Below, one piece after another: positions 1-10,304 of a stretch of DNA of 64,000 bases. The DNA is from Rhodococcoides kyotonense (GTDB taxonomy: Bacteria > Actinomycetota > Actinomycetes > Mycobacteriales > Mycobacteriaceae). The translations under genes and the position numbers were made by a program. The notes under the pieces were generated by a model, which was not told where the DNA came from, did not search any database, and saw nothing but the letters and a program-made list of their open reading frames with translations. Where the stretch lies: assembly GCF_001645385.1 (NCBI RefSeq), contig NZ_LVHI01000021.1:1-64000 (forward strand), in the 5' to 3' direction. How positions within the stretch are numbered: position 1 is the stretch's first letter; each line of letters starts with the position of its first letter.

Positions 1-237
1 CCGATCGGGGTTGTAACCACGCCGACCCGCTTGCGAAGTCGCGGTCCGCCGGCCCGGCCGGCGGCGATGGAACACCGAGGTGTCCATCGCCGCGACCGCG
101 TCGATCACCAGCCACGCCACATGATCGTCATCGAGCCAGTCCCGGATATCGGGTGGAATCAAAAACCCCTGATCGAGACCGGAAGGTCGATAGTCACGCG
201 CCACCCCGCCATCATCCCAAACCAGGCCCACCACCAC
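1..237 (-). mobile_element. IS1182-like (DUF772) transposase, N-terminal part, cut by window edge
   Basis: Read on the minus strand from a run of three GTG codons (237-229) this frame is open to the window edge. It encodes RDYRPSGLDQGFLIPPDIRD, then WLDDDHVAWLVIDAVAAMD. That is the usual N-terminus of DUF772 transposases of the IS1182/IS5-like kind, which begin with a YRP..DQ..L.PP..R.WL..DH motif. A stop lies just upstream of the GTG run, so the start is well bounded. The catalytic part lies outside the window. The AT-richer stretch at about 250-275 may hold the element's terminal inverted repeat, but the other end is not visible. The end lies next to the 3' end of the Lrp gene, so insertion may have occurred just behind it. 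The family assignment rests on motif memory only. Confidence 0.6.
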
Positions 238-281
238 TCGAGCGAAACACCCTCAATTAAGCAACAGGCTCTCTGGGCCAA

Positions 282-800
282 CTAGCCACGCACGGGTGGG
301 TGCGCACTGCGGTACGCGGGCGACTTCGCCCCCTTGCCGGTATCGAGAGTCCGCAGCAGCGGCATCGAGCGGTAGGGAATCAGAATCGACAGAACCACCA
401 CGCTCGTCGATCGCACGACGACGCCGGAACGATTGAGTTCCAGTAGTACGTGCTGCAAGCCCATGTGCGACGCGGCCGCGATCCGGCACAGCACATCCCC
501 GGCTCCCGTCGTCGCGAACGCTTCGAGAACGCCTGGGATGGACGACAGTTCGTCGGTCACGCTGTCCAGTGCGCCCTGCGCGATCTCCAGGGTGACGAAC
601 GCCTGGACCCCGAAACCTGCCGCTTCGACGTCGAGTCGAGGTTCGTAGCCGGCGACGACGCCGCAGTCTTCGAGCTTCTTCATCCGTGCCTGCACAGTGG
701 CGCGTGCGATCTTCAAGCTCCGAGACAGTTCGAGCGCTCCGGCCCTCGGACGTTCGTGAACGGCCTCGAGCACCGCGAAGTCCAGCGCATCCAGCTCCAT
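282..800 (-). CDS. Lrp/AsnC-family transcriptional regulator
   Basis: This 172-residue protein has the Lrp/AsnC layout. An N-terminal winged helix-turn-helix (about residues 4-50, with LSRSLKIARATVQARMKKLE as the recognition region) is followed by a RAM-type ligand-binding domain (about 65-140). The C-terminal tail is slightly longer than the usual 150-residue family member and ends next to the transposase fragment, so the last residues may not be ancestral. It is divergent from hppD with about 110 bp between the starts. Lrp proteins in this position often control aromatic amino acid catabolism, so control of hppD is a reasonable inference. No operator was identified. Confidence 0.9.
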   Translation of the reverse strand: MELDALDFAVLEAVHERPRAGALELSRSLKIARATVQARMKKLEDCGVVAGYEPRLDVEAAGFGVQAFVTLEIAQGALDSVTDELSSIPGVLEAFATTGAGDVLCRIAAASHMGLQHVLLELNRSGVVVRSTSVVVLSILIPYRSMPLLRTLDTGKGAKSPAYRSAHPPVRG

Positions 801-804
801 GTGA

Positions 805-2180
<1,376 letters not shown>

Positions 2181-2184
<4 letters not shown>

Positions 2185-3032
2185 TAGGTGTAGAAACCTT
2201 TGCCCGTCTTGCGGCCGAGTTGTCCGGCGTCGACCATGCGCTGCAGCAGAGGCGGCGGCGCGTAGTGCGGCTCACGGAATTCGGCGTACAGGGATTCGGC
2301 GACGGCCAAGGTGACATCCAGTCCGACGGTGTCGGTCAGACGCAACGGACCCATCGGGTGCGCGCAACCGTTGACCATGCCGTCGTCGATGTCCTCGGCG
2401 CTCGCGAAGCCGGACTCGAGCATGCGAATCGCCGACACGATGTAGGGGATGAGAAGGGCGTTGACGATGAAGCCCGCGCGATCACCGGAGCGAATGGTCT
2501 TCTTGCCCAACGTGTTCGCTGCGTAGTCGGTGACCGCAGCAACGGTGTCTTCCTCGGTGACGAGGCTGACGACGATCTCCACGAGCGGCAGCACCGGCAC
2601 CGGGTTGAAGAAGTGGACACCGACGACCTTGCCGGGCCGCTTCGTCGCGTTCGCCATCTTGATGACCGGGATCGACGACGTGTTGGTCGCCAGAATGCCT
2701 TCCGGCTTCACGATCGCGTCGAGCTTGCCGAACAGCTCCAGCTTGAGCGATTCGATCTCGGGTGCGGCCTCGACGACGAGATCGCGGTCCGCGAAATCGT
2801 CGATATCGAGCGTGAGAGTGATTGCCGTACGGGCTTTCTCGGCAGCGTCGGCCTCGATGCGACCGGACTTGACGGCGCGCGCGAACGACTTGTCGAGCCG
2901 AGCCTCGGCCGCGTCGGCTGCTTCCTGGGTGGTCTCGAGCACGATGACCGAGGATCCCGAGCGGGCTGCGACCTCGGCGATACCTGCGCCCATCGTGCCA
3001 CCGCCGATGACGCCTACGAGTTCGATGCTCAT
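2181..3032 (-). CDS. fadB2: 3-hydroxybutyryl-CoA (3-hydroxyacyl-CoA) dehydrogenase
   Basis: This NAD-dependent oxidoreductase interconverts 3-hydroxyacyl-CoA and 3-oxoacyl-CoA. It has 283 residues, as in the stand-alone FadB2/Hbd family. The N-terminus MSIELVGVIGGGTMGAGIAE holds the Rossmann GxGxxG motif. VGVHFFNPVPVLPLVE carries the catalytic His-containing HFFNP motif, and the C-terminal all-helical dimerisation domain ends GRKTGKGFYTY. The ATG at 3032 overlaps the TGA of the upstream acyl-CoA dehydrogenase as ATGA, so the two genes are translationally coupled. The longer upstream reading frame is antisense-type noise. Role in fatty or branched acyl-CoA oxidation, or in the butyryl-CoA branch, is inferred from the pairing. 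Confidence 0.93.
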
Positions 3033-4186
3033 TTCAGCAGCGCCCGCGACATGACGACACGCTGAATCTGGTTGGTGCCCTCGTAGATCTGCGTGATCTT
3101 GGCGTCGCGCATCATGCGCTCGACCGGGAAGTCGGTCGTGTAGCCGGCACCACCGAACAGCTGGACGGCGTCGGTGGTGACCTCCATGGCGACGTCGGAC
3201 GCGAAGCACTTCGATGCGGCGGAGATGAAACCGAGGTTCTTCTCACCGCGCTCGGCGCGCGCAGCGGAGGTGTAGACCATGAGGCGCGCGGCTTCCACCT
3301 TCATCGCCATGTCGGCGAGCATGAACTGCACCGCCTGGAAGTTGCTGATGGACTGCCCGAACTGCTTGCGGTCCTTCGTGTATTCGATCGCGGCGTCGAG
3401 TGCACCCTGCGCGAGGCCGACGGCCTGAGCGCCGATGGTGGGACGCGTGTGGTCGAGCGTCTGCAGCGCCGTCTTGAAGCCGGTGCCGGGTTCGCCGATG
3501 ATGCGATCGCCGGGGATCTTGCAGTTCTCGAAGTAGAGTTCGGCCGTCGGCGAGCCCTTGATGCCGAGCTTCTTCTCCTTGGGGCCGACGACGAATCCTT
3601 CGTCGTCCTTGTGCACCACGAACGAGGAGATGCCGTTGGCGCCCTTGTCGGGATCGGTGACGGCCATGACCGTGTACCAGTCGGACTTGCCGCCGTTGGT
3701 GATCCAACACTTCGAGCCGTTGAGGACCCAGTCGTCACCGTCGGCCGCGGCGCGGGTACGCATGCTCGCAGCGTCGGAACCGGCCTCACGCTCGGACAGT
3801 GCGTACGACGCCATCGCACCACCGGCGAGCGACGGAAGGACCTGCTTCTTCAGCTCGTCGGAGCCGTTGAGGATGAGGCCCATCGTGCCGAGCTTGTTGA
3901 CGGCGGGGATCAACGACGACGATCCGCAGACGCGTGCGACCTCTTCGATGACGATGCACGTCGCGACGGAATCTGCACCCTGGCCGTCGTACTCCTCGGG
4001 GACGTGAATGGCGTTGAAGCCCGAGTTGTTGAGAGCGGTCAGCGCCTCTTCGGGGAAGCGCGAGTTCTCGTCGACGTCCTTCGCGTACGGCGCGATCTCC
4101 TTCTCGGCGAGCGCACGAATGGCTGCGCGCAACTCGTCGTGCTCCTCGGGAAGCTTGAAGAGATCGAAGTCCGGGTTTCCGGCCAT
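3029..4186 (-). CDS. Acyl-CoA dehydrogenase
   Basis: This FAD-dependent acyl-CoA dehydrogenase has 385 residues, the normal length. It introduces the alpha,beta double bond in acyl-CoA. The N-terminal helical domain, the middle beta-domain (YALSEREAGSDAASMRTRA; WITNGGKSDWYTVMAVTD) and the C-terminal helical domain are all present. The catalytic base is the Glu of YEGTNQIQRV (about residue 369), the position used by short- and medium-chain enzymes. The ATG at 4186 has AAGGAG upstream. It is first in a two-gene operon with the 3-hydroxyacyl-CoA dehydrogenase. Two GGCAC-N3-GTGCC palindromes lie 30 and 93 bp upstream and may bind the neighbouring TetR protein. Confidence 0.93.
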   Translation of the reverse strand: MAGNPDFDLFKLPEEHDELRAAIRALAEKEIAPYAKDVDENSRFPEEALTALNNSGFNAIHVPEEYDGQGADSVATCIVIEEVARVCGSSSLIPAVNKLGTMGLILNGSDELKKQVLPSLAGGAMASYALSEREAGSDAASMRTRAAADGDDWVLNGSKCWITNGGKSDWYTVMAVTDPDKGANGISSFVVHKDDEGFVVGPKEKKLGIKGSPTAELYFENCKIPGDRIIGEPGTGFKTALQTLDHTRPTIGAQAVGLAQGALDAAIEYTKDRKQFGQSISNFQAVQFMLADMAMKVEAARLMVYTSAARAERGEKNLGFISAASKCFASDVAMEVTTDAVQLFGGAGYTTDFPVERMMRDAKITQIYEGTNQIQRVVMSRALLK

Positions 4187-4215
4187 GAGCGGCTGTCTCC
4201 TTGGTATCGATCGTC

Positions 4216-4291
4216 GGCACTGAGTGCCACGGATGGTTCCAGAGTACGGCGGTCGGCGTCGCGAATCAAGGGCCGGTTGGCACTCGGTGCC
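4216..4291. promoter_or_regulatory. Pair of candidate TetR operators upstream of the acyl-CoA dehydrogenase
   Basis: GGCACTGAGTGCC (4216-4228) and GGCACTCGGTGCC (4279-4291) are two near-identical perfect inverted repeats (5-bp arms, 3-bp centre). Their starts are 63 bp apart, about six helical turns. They lie between the TetR gene and the acyl-CoA dehydrogenase start. Size and symmetry fit a TetR-family dimer site; the binding protein is inferred. Confidence 0.55.
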
Positions 4292-4388
4292 AGGTGGTCG
4301 CGTGCGAATCCGCATCGATGGGCCGCGGCAGTCGATAGACGGCTCGAGAGCGCCATCGATGCGGTCGGAATGCGGGCGAAACGCCCGG

Positions 4389-5042
4389 TCAGCGCCCCAG
4401 CTGCTCCGAAATCGCGTCGACGACGGCATCTCGCGACGCCCCGCGCGGGAACACGGCGACGACGACCTCGTCCGACGACGGCTGAAAGCTGGCCCTGACC
4501 TTTGACAACGCGGCCTGCAGGTCCGCAGGCGCGGTCGCGACGCCGTCGCGGATCATGCGTCGCAGCACGAAGTTGTGGGTAGCGGTGACCGTCGCACAGA
4601 ACTGGATCGTCTCGAGGTGCGAGTGGTCGGGGACGGCCCCACGCAGATAGTCGACGAAGAGGCGCTCGTAGCGGAATACTGTCACGATCTCCCTGTCACG
4701 CAGTGCCGGATTGACGTGCACCACCTGGTAGCGAAGTGTCGCGTACTCCTTCCACCCGGAGAACCGATCGAACACGAGCTGGGCGGCGTCGCAGACCGCG
4801 ACCCAGGGATCGTCGTGGTCACGGTCGAGGAACTCCGCGGCCTGGGTCAGCAGGATTTCGTGATCGGCGAAGATGACGTCGTCCTTGCCACGGAACTGCC
4901 GAAAGAACGTCCGACGCGAAATGCCGGCGGCCTCGGCGATGTCGTCGACCGACGTCGCGTCGTATCCGTTGGCGGAAAACAGGTCGAGGGCAGCTTTCGC
5001 CACGGCAAGGCGAAAGGCGTCGGAATCCTCGGTGTCTCGCAT
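4389..5042 (-). CDS. TetR-family transcriptional regulator
   Basis: This 217-residue regulator has a clear TetR N-terminal DNA-binding domain: TSVDDIAEAAGISRRTFFRQ followed by FRGKDDVIFADHE. The helical ligand domain behind it is not assignable to a ligand class. The ATG at 5042 (MRDTEDSDAF) is preferred to the in-frame start at 5096 because the family usually begins a few residues before the first helix. It runs in the same direction as the acyl-CoA dehydrogenase operon, 200 bp upstream, and is divergent from xylulokinase. Either could be its target, but the paired palindromes in front of the acyl-CoA dehydrogenase favour that operon. Confidence 0.88.
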   Translation of the reverse strand: MRDTEDSDAFRLAVAKAALDLFSANGYDATSVDDIAEAAGISRRTFFRQFRGKDDVIFADHEILLTQAAEFLDRDHDDPWVAVCDAAQLVFDRFSGWKEYATLRYQVVHVNPALRDREIVTVFRYERLFVDYLRGAVPDHSHLETIQFCATVTATHNFVLRRMIRDGVATAPADLQAALSKVRASFQPSSDEVVVAVFPRGASRDAVVDAISEQLGR

Positions 5043-5131
5043 AGCTGACGAACGTAGCGGAATCCCTCGGCGCCCTGCTACTGGCGGTAGGGTCACCGGT
5101 AAGCAGTGCCACGTGGGAAGGAAAGAAGATC

Positions 5132-6511
5132 TTGGCTCTCGTCGCAGGTATCGATTCGTCCACCCAATCGTGCAAAGTGTTTGTCCGTGATGCCGATTCG
5201 GGAGAGCTGGTGCGCAGCGGGCGGGCCAAGCATCCCGACGGCACCGAGATCGACCCGGCGGCGTGGAAGGACGCGCTCGACACCGCAGTCGCCGACGCGG
5301 GCGGTCTCGACGACGTCGACGCGGTGGCCGTCGGCGCGCAGCAGCACGGAATGGTCTGTCTCGACGACGGGGGCGATGTCGTGCGGCCGGCCTTGCTCTG
5401 GAACGACATCAGGTCGGCGGCTTCGGCGCGCGACCTCGTCGACGAGGTGGGCGCGCAACAGTGGGCCGATGCCGTCGGCGTCGTCCCGCTCGCGTCGATC
5501 ACCGTCAGCAAGCTGCGGTGGCTCGCGGACAACGAGCCCACGAACGCGGATCGTACTGCGGCCGTGTGCCTTCCGCACGACTGGTTGAGTTGGCACCTCG
5601 GTGGCGCAGGCAGCCTCGACACCCTGGCCACCGATCGCGGTGACGCCAGCGGCACGGGATACTTCTCCGCGGCCACGAACACGTACCGCGAAGACTTGCT
5701 GGAACTCGGTATGCGAGGCCGTAAGCCGCGGTTGCCGCGGGTCGCGGGACCGTCGGAACGCATCGGGGAGACGGCGAGCGGCGCGATCATCGGGCCCGGC
5801 ACCGGCGACAATGCCGCTGCCGCACTCGGACTCGCGGCAGGTGTCGGTGACGTCGTCGTATCGATCGGTACGTCGGGTGTCGTCTCCGCGGTCACCGACG
5901 TCGGGGCGGCCGACCCGTCGGGCATCATCGCCGGATTCGCCGACGCCACCGGCAGGCAGCTGCCGCTGGTCTGCACGCTCAACGCCGCCCGGGTGCTCGA
6001 CGCGACGGCGTCGCTTCTCGGCGTCGATCACGACGAATTGTCTTCGCTGGCATTGTCCACCGCGAGCGATGGCCTGGTGCTGGTGCCGTACTTCGAAGGG
6101 GAGCGGACGCCGAACCGGCCGGATGCGTCCGGTTCGATTCACGGTCTGCGACTGAACAATTCGACACCGGGGCATCTGGCGCGTGCCGCGGTCGAAGGGC
6201 TGCTGTGCGGGCTGGCCGACGGTATCGACGCGCTACGCGCGGCCGGGATCGAGACGCGACGGGTGCTGCTCATCGGCGGCGGCGCGAAGTCCGCGGCAGT
6301 TCGTGAGCTGGCGCCTGCGATCTTCGGTGTACCCGTCGTCGTGCCGGAGCCGGGCGAATACGTCGCCGACGGTGCTGCACGACAGGCGGCCTGGACACTC
6401 GCCGGCACCGCGGAACCACCGCAGTGGGCGTCGGCGCGCGCTCGGACGTACGAGGCGGATCCGACGCCTACGATTCGGGAGCGATACGCCGAGGCCGCCT
6501 CCCGCCCGTGA
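5132..6511 (+). CDS. xylB: Xylulokinase (FGGY family)
   Basis: It phosphorylates D-xylulose to xylulose 5-phosphate, feeding the pentose phosphate pathway. The protein has 459 residues with both FGGY domains. The N-terminal phosphate loop is [15 protein letters not shown], followed by [10 protein letters not shown] and LLWNDIRSA. The C-terminal ATP-binding signature is [16 protein letters not shown]. The start is TTG at 5132, behind GGAAGGAAAGAAG. Its likely substrate source, xylitol or arabitol oxidation, would be the polyol dehydrogenases near 27-29 kb, so pathway and kinase are unlinked here. A related FGGY substrate such as ribulose cannot be excluded. Confidence 0.88.
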   Translation: MALVAGIDSSTQSCKVFVRDADSGELVRSGRAKHPDGTEIDPAAWKDALDTAVADAGGLDDVDAVAVGAQQHGMVCLDDGGDVVRPALLWNDIRSAASARDLVDEVGAQQWADAVGVVPLASITVSKLRWLADNEPTNADRTAAVCLPHDWLSWHLGGAGSLDTLATDRGDASGTGYFSAATNTYREDLLELGMRGRKPRLPRVAGPSERIGETASGAIIGPGTGDNAAAALGLAAGVGDVVVSIGTSGVVSAVTDVGAADPSGIIAGFADATGRQLPLVCTLNAARVLDATASLLGVDHDELSSLALSTASDGLVLVPYFEGERTPNRPDASGSIHGLRLNNSTPGHLARAAVEGLLCGLADGIDALRAAGIETRRVLLIGGGAKSAAVRELAPAIFGVPVVVPEPGEYVADGAARQAAWTLAGTAEPPQWASARARTYEADPTPTIRERYAEAASRP

Positions 6512-6581
6512 GCGCGAATGCACAGCCGGCAGGAGCGTAGCCTGCGGAGCGACCCGAAGGCGCTGTACATTCGCACTCACG
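6507..6581. terminator. Family C palindrome over two stop codons, with a family A repeat in its loop
   Basis: The left arm CGTGAGCGCGAATGCACAGC (6507-6526) pairs with GCTGTACATTCGCACTCACG (6562-6581), 18 of 20 positions complementary. The arms contain the stop codons of xylB (6509-6511) and of the convergent permease (6577-6579). The 35-base loop is a complete family A repeat unit. Likely a bidirectional terminator. Confidence 0.7.
6527..6561 (-). repeat. Family A repeat unit inside a terminator loop
   Basis: On the minus strand the unit reads GGGTCGCTCCGCAGGC followed by TACGCTCCTGCCGG, with GCAGG/CCTGC arms around a 7-base loop. The same unit occurs in several genes of this window (29674, 35005, 48834, 54830, 54863, 56257). 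Confidence 0.65.
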
Positions 6582-7308
6582 AGAGGAGCTGCTGGCCGAT
6601 CAGAACGACGGCACCGACGGTCGAGACCGCGATGGCCGTCAGCCTCAACCGGCGGCGGTCCATGACGCGATTCACGAAGCGCGACAACACGTAACCGAGA
6701 ATCGCCGCCGGCGTCAGCAGCAGAAACAACCACGCGGTGTGCAGCGTGACCGCACCGGCGGCGGCGAGCGCGACCAGCGACAGGACCGAACCGACCAGAA
6801 AGAAGGCGCTCATCGTCGAGCGCAACTTCGCTCCGGTGTTCCGCTGCCACACCAGCGCCATCGGTGGGCCGCCGATCGACGTCGCCGTCGCGAGCAGTCC
6901 GGATGCCGCGCCTGCGACCACGAGATTTCGTCTGCGCGGCAATGGAATCCATCCCAGAGACGTCAAGCCGATACCGAGCAGAACGACGAACGCGAGCATC
7001 AAGGCCAGTCCGCGCTCGGGTAGCGCGACCAGGAGCAGAGCGCCGGCGATGGTGCCCGGCACCCGACCCGCGAGTGCCCAGCTCGCTCCGGACAGGTCGA
7101 GCGCCGTCCCGTCGCGAATGAGCACCATCGTGCTGACGACGATCGCCAACATGATCAGCGTGCCGGGCACCAGACCCGGGTCGACGATCGCGACGATCGG
7201 TGCCGCCAACATGCCCATCCCGAAACCGATCGACGCCTGCATCGCCGATGCGAAGAAGATCGAGGCGGCGACGACTGCGAACCCGACCGTGGTCAGACCC
7301 CCTATCAC
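6577..7308 (-). CDS. TauE/SafE-family membrane permease (anion exporter type)
   Basis: This 243-residue integral membrane protein of the TauE/SafE (DUF81) family, typically a sulfite, sulfoacetate or other organic-anion exporter, has about seven to eight predicted hydrophobic segments. The family hallmark is ASAMQASIGFGMGMLAAPIV near the N-terminus, with a second half-repeat TSIGGPPMALVWQ. The GTG at 7308 overlaps the stop of the upstream ABC ATPase as GTGA, making it the last cistron of the peptide-type ABC operon. The coupling suggests that it moves something related to the ABC substrate, but the substrate is unknown. The long in-frame extension upstream is a shadow of the ATPase gene. Confidence 0.85.
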   Translation of the reverse strand: MIGGLTTVGFAVVAASIFFASAMQASIGFGMGMLAAPIVAIVDPGLVPGTLIMLAIVVSTMVLIRDGTALDLSGASWALAGRVPGTIAGALLLVALPERGLALMLAFVVLLGIGLTSLGWIPLPRRRNLVVAGAASGLLATATSIGGPPMALVWQRNTGAKLRSTMSAFFLVGSVLSLVALAAAGAVTLHTAWLFLLLTPAAILGYVLSRFVNRVMDRRRLRLTAIAVSTVGAVVLIGQQLLS

Positions 7309-8297
7309 CCGGCGGCCACGAGGCCGAGGTCGTCGTCGACGAGCGGGTAGTGGCATTCGGCCATGTGGTCGGATTCGTTGCGGTCCAACGCAACCGGCGG
7401 CGCATCCGAGCTGCACTTGTCGGTCGCCTTCCAGCAGCGCGTCCGAAAACGGCAGCCCGACGGCGGGTTCAGCGGCGACGGCACCTCGCCCTTCAACAGG
7501 ATGCGCTCGCCGCGCGCCTCCGCGTCGAGCTTGGGTGCTGCCGACATCAACGCTGCCGAGTACGGGTGGCTCGGGCGGTCGAAGACGGCCTCGGTCGCAC
7601 CGGACTCGACGATCCGACCGAGGTACATGACGGCCACACGATCGGCGACGTGGCGCACCACGGACAGGTCGTGCGAGATGAACACGTACGAGATCCCGAG
7701 CTGCTTCTGCAGGTCGTTCAGCAGATTGAGGACCTGCGCCTGCACGGAGAGATCCAACGCGGACACCGGCTCGTCGCAGATGATCACGTCGGGGTTCAAT
7801 GCCAACGCACGCGCGATTCCGAGACGCTGACGCTGGCCGCCGGAGAACTCCTGCGGGAATCGGTACTCGTCGCTGGGGCGAAGCCCCACGAGGTGCAGAA
7901 GTTCGCGCACCCGAGCGGAGCGGTCGCGGCGAGTCTTGTACAGCCCCTTGTGTGTTCGCCACGGTTCACTGATGATGTCGGCTGCGTTCATGCGGGCGTT
8001 CAGTGACCCGTACGGGTCCTGGAACACCATCTGTACGCGTCGGCGAAAGCCCAGCAGTTCCTTGCCGCGCAGACCGAACGGGTCGACGCCGTCGAAGTTC
8101 ACCGTTCCGCCATCCGGGCGTTCCAGCATCATCAGCGTTCGTGCGAGAGTGGATTTACCACAACCGGATTCGCCGACGAGGCCGAGTGTTTCACCGCGGC
8201 GCAGGTCGAGGTCGATCGAATCGAGTGCGCGGAGGTTGCCGCCGCCCACCTTGAAGGTCTTGTTCAATCCGCGGACCGTCAACAACTGATCAGACAT
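7305..8297 (-). CDS. dppF: Oligopeptide/nickel-type ABC transporter, ATP-binding protein (DppF-like)
   Basis: A 330-residue ATPase of the DppF/OppF class, cytoplasmic, energising uptake with the DppD-like partner. Visible motifs are Walker A GLVGESGCGKSTLA, Q-loop MVFQDPYGSLNARM, signature FSGGQRQRLGIARAL, Walker B VIICDEPVSALD and the switch His in YVFISHDLSVV. The C-terminal oligo_HPY-type extension contains CRFRTRCWKATDKC, a Cys-rich stretch typical of this class. The ATG at 8297 overlaps the upstream gene's end by 8 bases. The substrate cannot be told from the ATPase; di- or oligopeptides are the family default. Confidence 0.92.
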   Translation of the reverse strand: MSDQLLTVRGLNKTFKVGGGNLRALDSIDLDLRRGETLGLVGESGCGKSTLARTLMMLERPDGGTVNFDGVDPFGLRGKELLGFRRRVQMVFQDPYGSLNARMNAADIISEPWRTHKGLYKTRRDRSARVRELLHLVGLRPSDEYRFPQEFSGGQRQRLGIARALALNPDVIICDEPVSALDLSVQAQVLNLLNDLQKQLGISYVFISHDLSVVRHVADRVAVMYLGRIVESGATEAVFDRPSHPYSAALMSAAPKLDAEARGERILLKGEVPSPLNPPSGCRFRTRCWKATDKCSSDAPPVALDRNESDHMAECHYPLVDDDLGLVAAG

Positions 8298-9315
8298 GGG
8301 ACACCTCGTTCGAGAAGTGGCAGGCAGAGAAACGACCGTCGCCGACGGCTTCCAGCGTGGGTCGCTGCGCGCGACAGATGTCCCGTGCGAGAGGACATCT
8401 GGCTTGGTAGACACACCCGTCGGGGATGGAATGCAGATCGGGCGGAGTGCCGCCGATGGATTTCAGATCCTCACCGCGCGCCGCGTGCACGGGTACCGAG
8501 TCGAGCAGACCCTTGGTGTACGGATGGCGTGGGTTCGCGAAAACCTCCGACACGAGCCCGGTTTCGACGACGTTGCCGGCATACATGATCGCGACGCGGT
8601 CGGCCTCCTCCGCGACGAGCGCGAGGTCGTGCGTGATGAGGATGACCGCCATGTCGTGTTCGGTGCGCAGTTCGCGCAGCAGCGTCATGATCTGAGCCTG
8701 CACGGTCACGTCGAGCGCGGTGGTCGGTTCGTCGGCGAGCAGCACCGACGGGCTGAGCGCGACGGCCATCGCGATGAGCAAGCGCTGACGCATACCTCCG
8801 GAGAACTGGTGAGGATACGAATCGGCGCGGGACTCCGGCTGCGGGATGCCGACGCGTCGCATCAGCGAAATGGCCTCCTCGCGTGCAGCTTTCGCCGACA
8901 TACCGCGGTGAATCCGGAATGGCTCGGCCAACTGGGTGCCGACGGTGTACACGGGGTTCAGTGCCGTCAGCGCGTCCTGGAAGACGATCGCCAATTCGGT
9001 GGCCGCGATGTGGCGTCGAACCTTGGTCTTGGCGGTCACCAGATCGACCCAGCCCTTCGTGTCACTGCCGAGTTCCACGGAACCATCGGTGATATCGGCG
9101 ATCGGTTCGAGCAGTCCGACGACGGCTTGCGCGGTCATGGACTTACCGCAGCCGGACTCGCCGAGGAGAGCGAGGGTTTCGCCGCGCCGCGCGCTGAACG
9201 TGACGTGATCGACGGCTCGGATCACCCCCGACGGCGTGCGTAGGTCGACCGTCAGATCGCGGACGTCCATGGCGACCCGGTCGGTGTCGGGGCGGACGAC
9301 GGCAGGTGCACTCAT
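8290..9315 (-). CDS. dppD: Oligopeptide/nickel-type ABC transporter, ATP-binding protein (DppD-like)
   Basis: A 341-residue ATPase of the DppD/OppD class. Motifs are Walker A LALLGESGCGKSMTAQAV, Q-loop AIVFQDALTALNPVYTVG, signature FSGGMRQRLLIAMAL-like at about residue 170, Walker B VLLADEPTTALDV and ILITHDLALV. The C-terminal extension carries GCVYQARCPLARDIC. The start at 9315 overlaps the stop of the DppC-like permease as ATGA. Walker A has Met instead of Thr after the Lys-Ser, which is common in this subfamily and not a defect. Confidence 0.92.
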   Translation of the reverse strand: MSAPAVVRPDTDRVAMDVRDLTVDLRTPSGVIRAVDHVTFSARRGETLALLGESGCGKSMTAQAVVGLLEPIADITDGSVELGSDTKGWVDLVTAKTKVRRHIAATELAIVFQDALTALNPVYTVGTQLAEPFRIHRGMSAKAAREEAISLMRRVGIPQPESRADSYPHQFSGGMRQRLLIAMAVALSPSVLLADEPTTALDVTVQAQIMTLLRELRTEHDMAVILITHDLALVAEEADRVAIMYAGNVVETGLVSEVFANPRHPYTKGLLDSVPVHAARGEDLKSIGGTPPDLHSIPDGCVYQARCPLARDICRAQRPTLEAVGDGRFSACHFSNEVSHV

Positions 9316-10295
9316 GAGACGACCTTTCGGACGGGAACGAGGCGGGACTTGGCGGAACGGGGGACGGTCAGGCGCCACCGCTGCGCCGGGTCGGTCGCGA
9401 TGCGTGCCCAGGCGGCGAGCACGGTGGCCGACACGGTGGTGATGACGATGGCGAGGCCGGGGAAGAACGACAGCCACCATGCGGTCTGCAGATAGGTGCG
9501 GCCCTGCGCGACCATGAGACCCCAACTGACGTCGGGCGGCTGTATACCGATGCCCAGGAAGCTGAGCGACGATTCGGCCAGCATGACGAAGCAGAAATCA
9601 AGCGTGGCGACGGTCAGCAACGTGGGGAGCAGGATGGGCGCGACGTGACGTCGGATCACCGCGCCGCTCGACGCGCCGAACGTGCGGGCGGCGTCGACGA
9701 ACAGCCGACTCTGCAGTTCCGCGGACTCCGCACGCGCAGTGCGGAGGTAGATCGGAATACGCGTGATCGCAAGGATCAGAACGATGTTCGCGGCGCTGGG
9801 CGAGAAGACGTACAACACGACGACGGCCATGAGCAACGACGGAAAGCTCATGATGACGTCGGCGACGCGCATCGCCGTGGTCTCGCGCCATCCCCGGTGG
9901 TAGCCGGCCCACATTCCGATGATCGAGCCTACGATCGCCGACAGGATGACTGCGGGGATCGCCACCGACAGCGTGGTCTGGCACGCGACGATCAATCGTG
10001 CGAGCATGCTGCGTCCGAGAGGATCGGTCCCGAGGACGTTCATCCACCCGGTATCGAGGGTGAACGGCGGGAGGTTCGACCGACTCAGATCCTGGTCGGT
10101 GGCTGCGTCGCCGACGAGCATCGGCCCGAAGATCGCCGTCAGGAACACCAGGACGAGAATCCCGGCGGCGACGGTGGCGACTCGGTCACGCAGCAGCAGC
10201 CGCCACAGCGGAGCGGAGCTCGTACGGGAAGTAGGCTTTCCGGCCGGAACCTCCTCGGGCTCCGACGTTTTCGGTGCGTCGAAATCGAGTGACAT
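9312..10295 (-). CDS. dppC: Oligopeptide/nickel-type ABC transporter, permease (DppC-like)
   Basis: This 327-residue inner-membrane permease has an N-terminal cytoplasmic segment, a first TM at about residues 37-57, and a BPD_transp_1 domain. The EAA loop appears as VDAARTFGASSGAVIRRHVAPILLP split over the cytoplasmic loop. TVSVAIPAVILSAIVGSIIG and the C-terminal PDVSWGLMVAQGRTYL are typical of DppC. It lies 9 bp downstream of the DppB-like gene. The C-terminus ends ARIATDPAQRWRLTVPRSAK, longer than usual after the DP motif. Confidence 0.92.
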   Translation of the reverse strand: MSLDFDAPKTSEPEEVPAGKPTSRTSSAPLWRLLLRDRVATVAAGILVLVFLTAIFGPMLVGDAATDQDLSRSNLPPFTLDTGWMNVLGTDPLGRSMLARLIVACQTTLSVAIPAVILSAIVGSIIGMWAGYHRGWRETTAMRVADVIMSFPSLLMAVVVLYVFSPSAANIVLILAITRIPIYLRTARAESAELQSRLFVDAARTFGASSGAVIRRHVAPILLPTLLTVATLDFCFVMLAESSLSFLGIGIQPPDVSWGLMVAQGRTYLQTAWWLSFFPGLAIVITTVSATVLAAWARIATDPAQRWRLTVPRSAKSRLVPVRKVVS

Positions 10296-10304
10296 GGTGG
10301 CCTC

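Noticed and set aside
31-285. A plus-strand 84-codon frame at the left end
   Set aside because: It is the complement of the transposase N-terminus, which has recognisable motifs on the minus strand.
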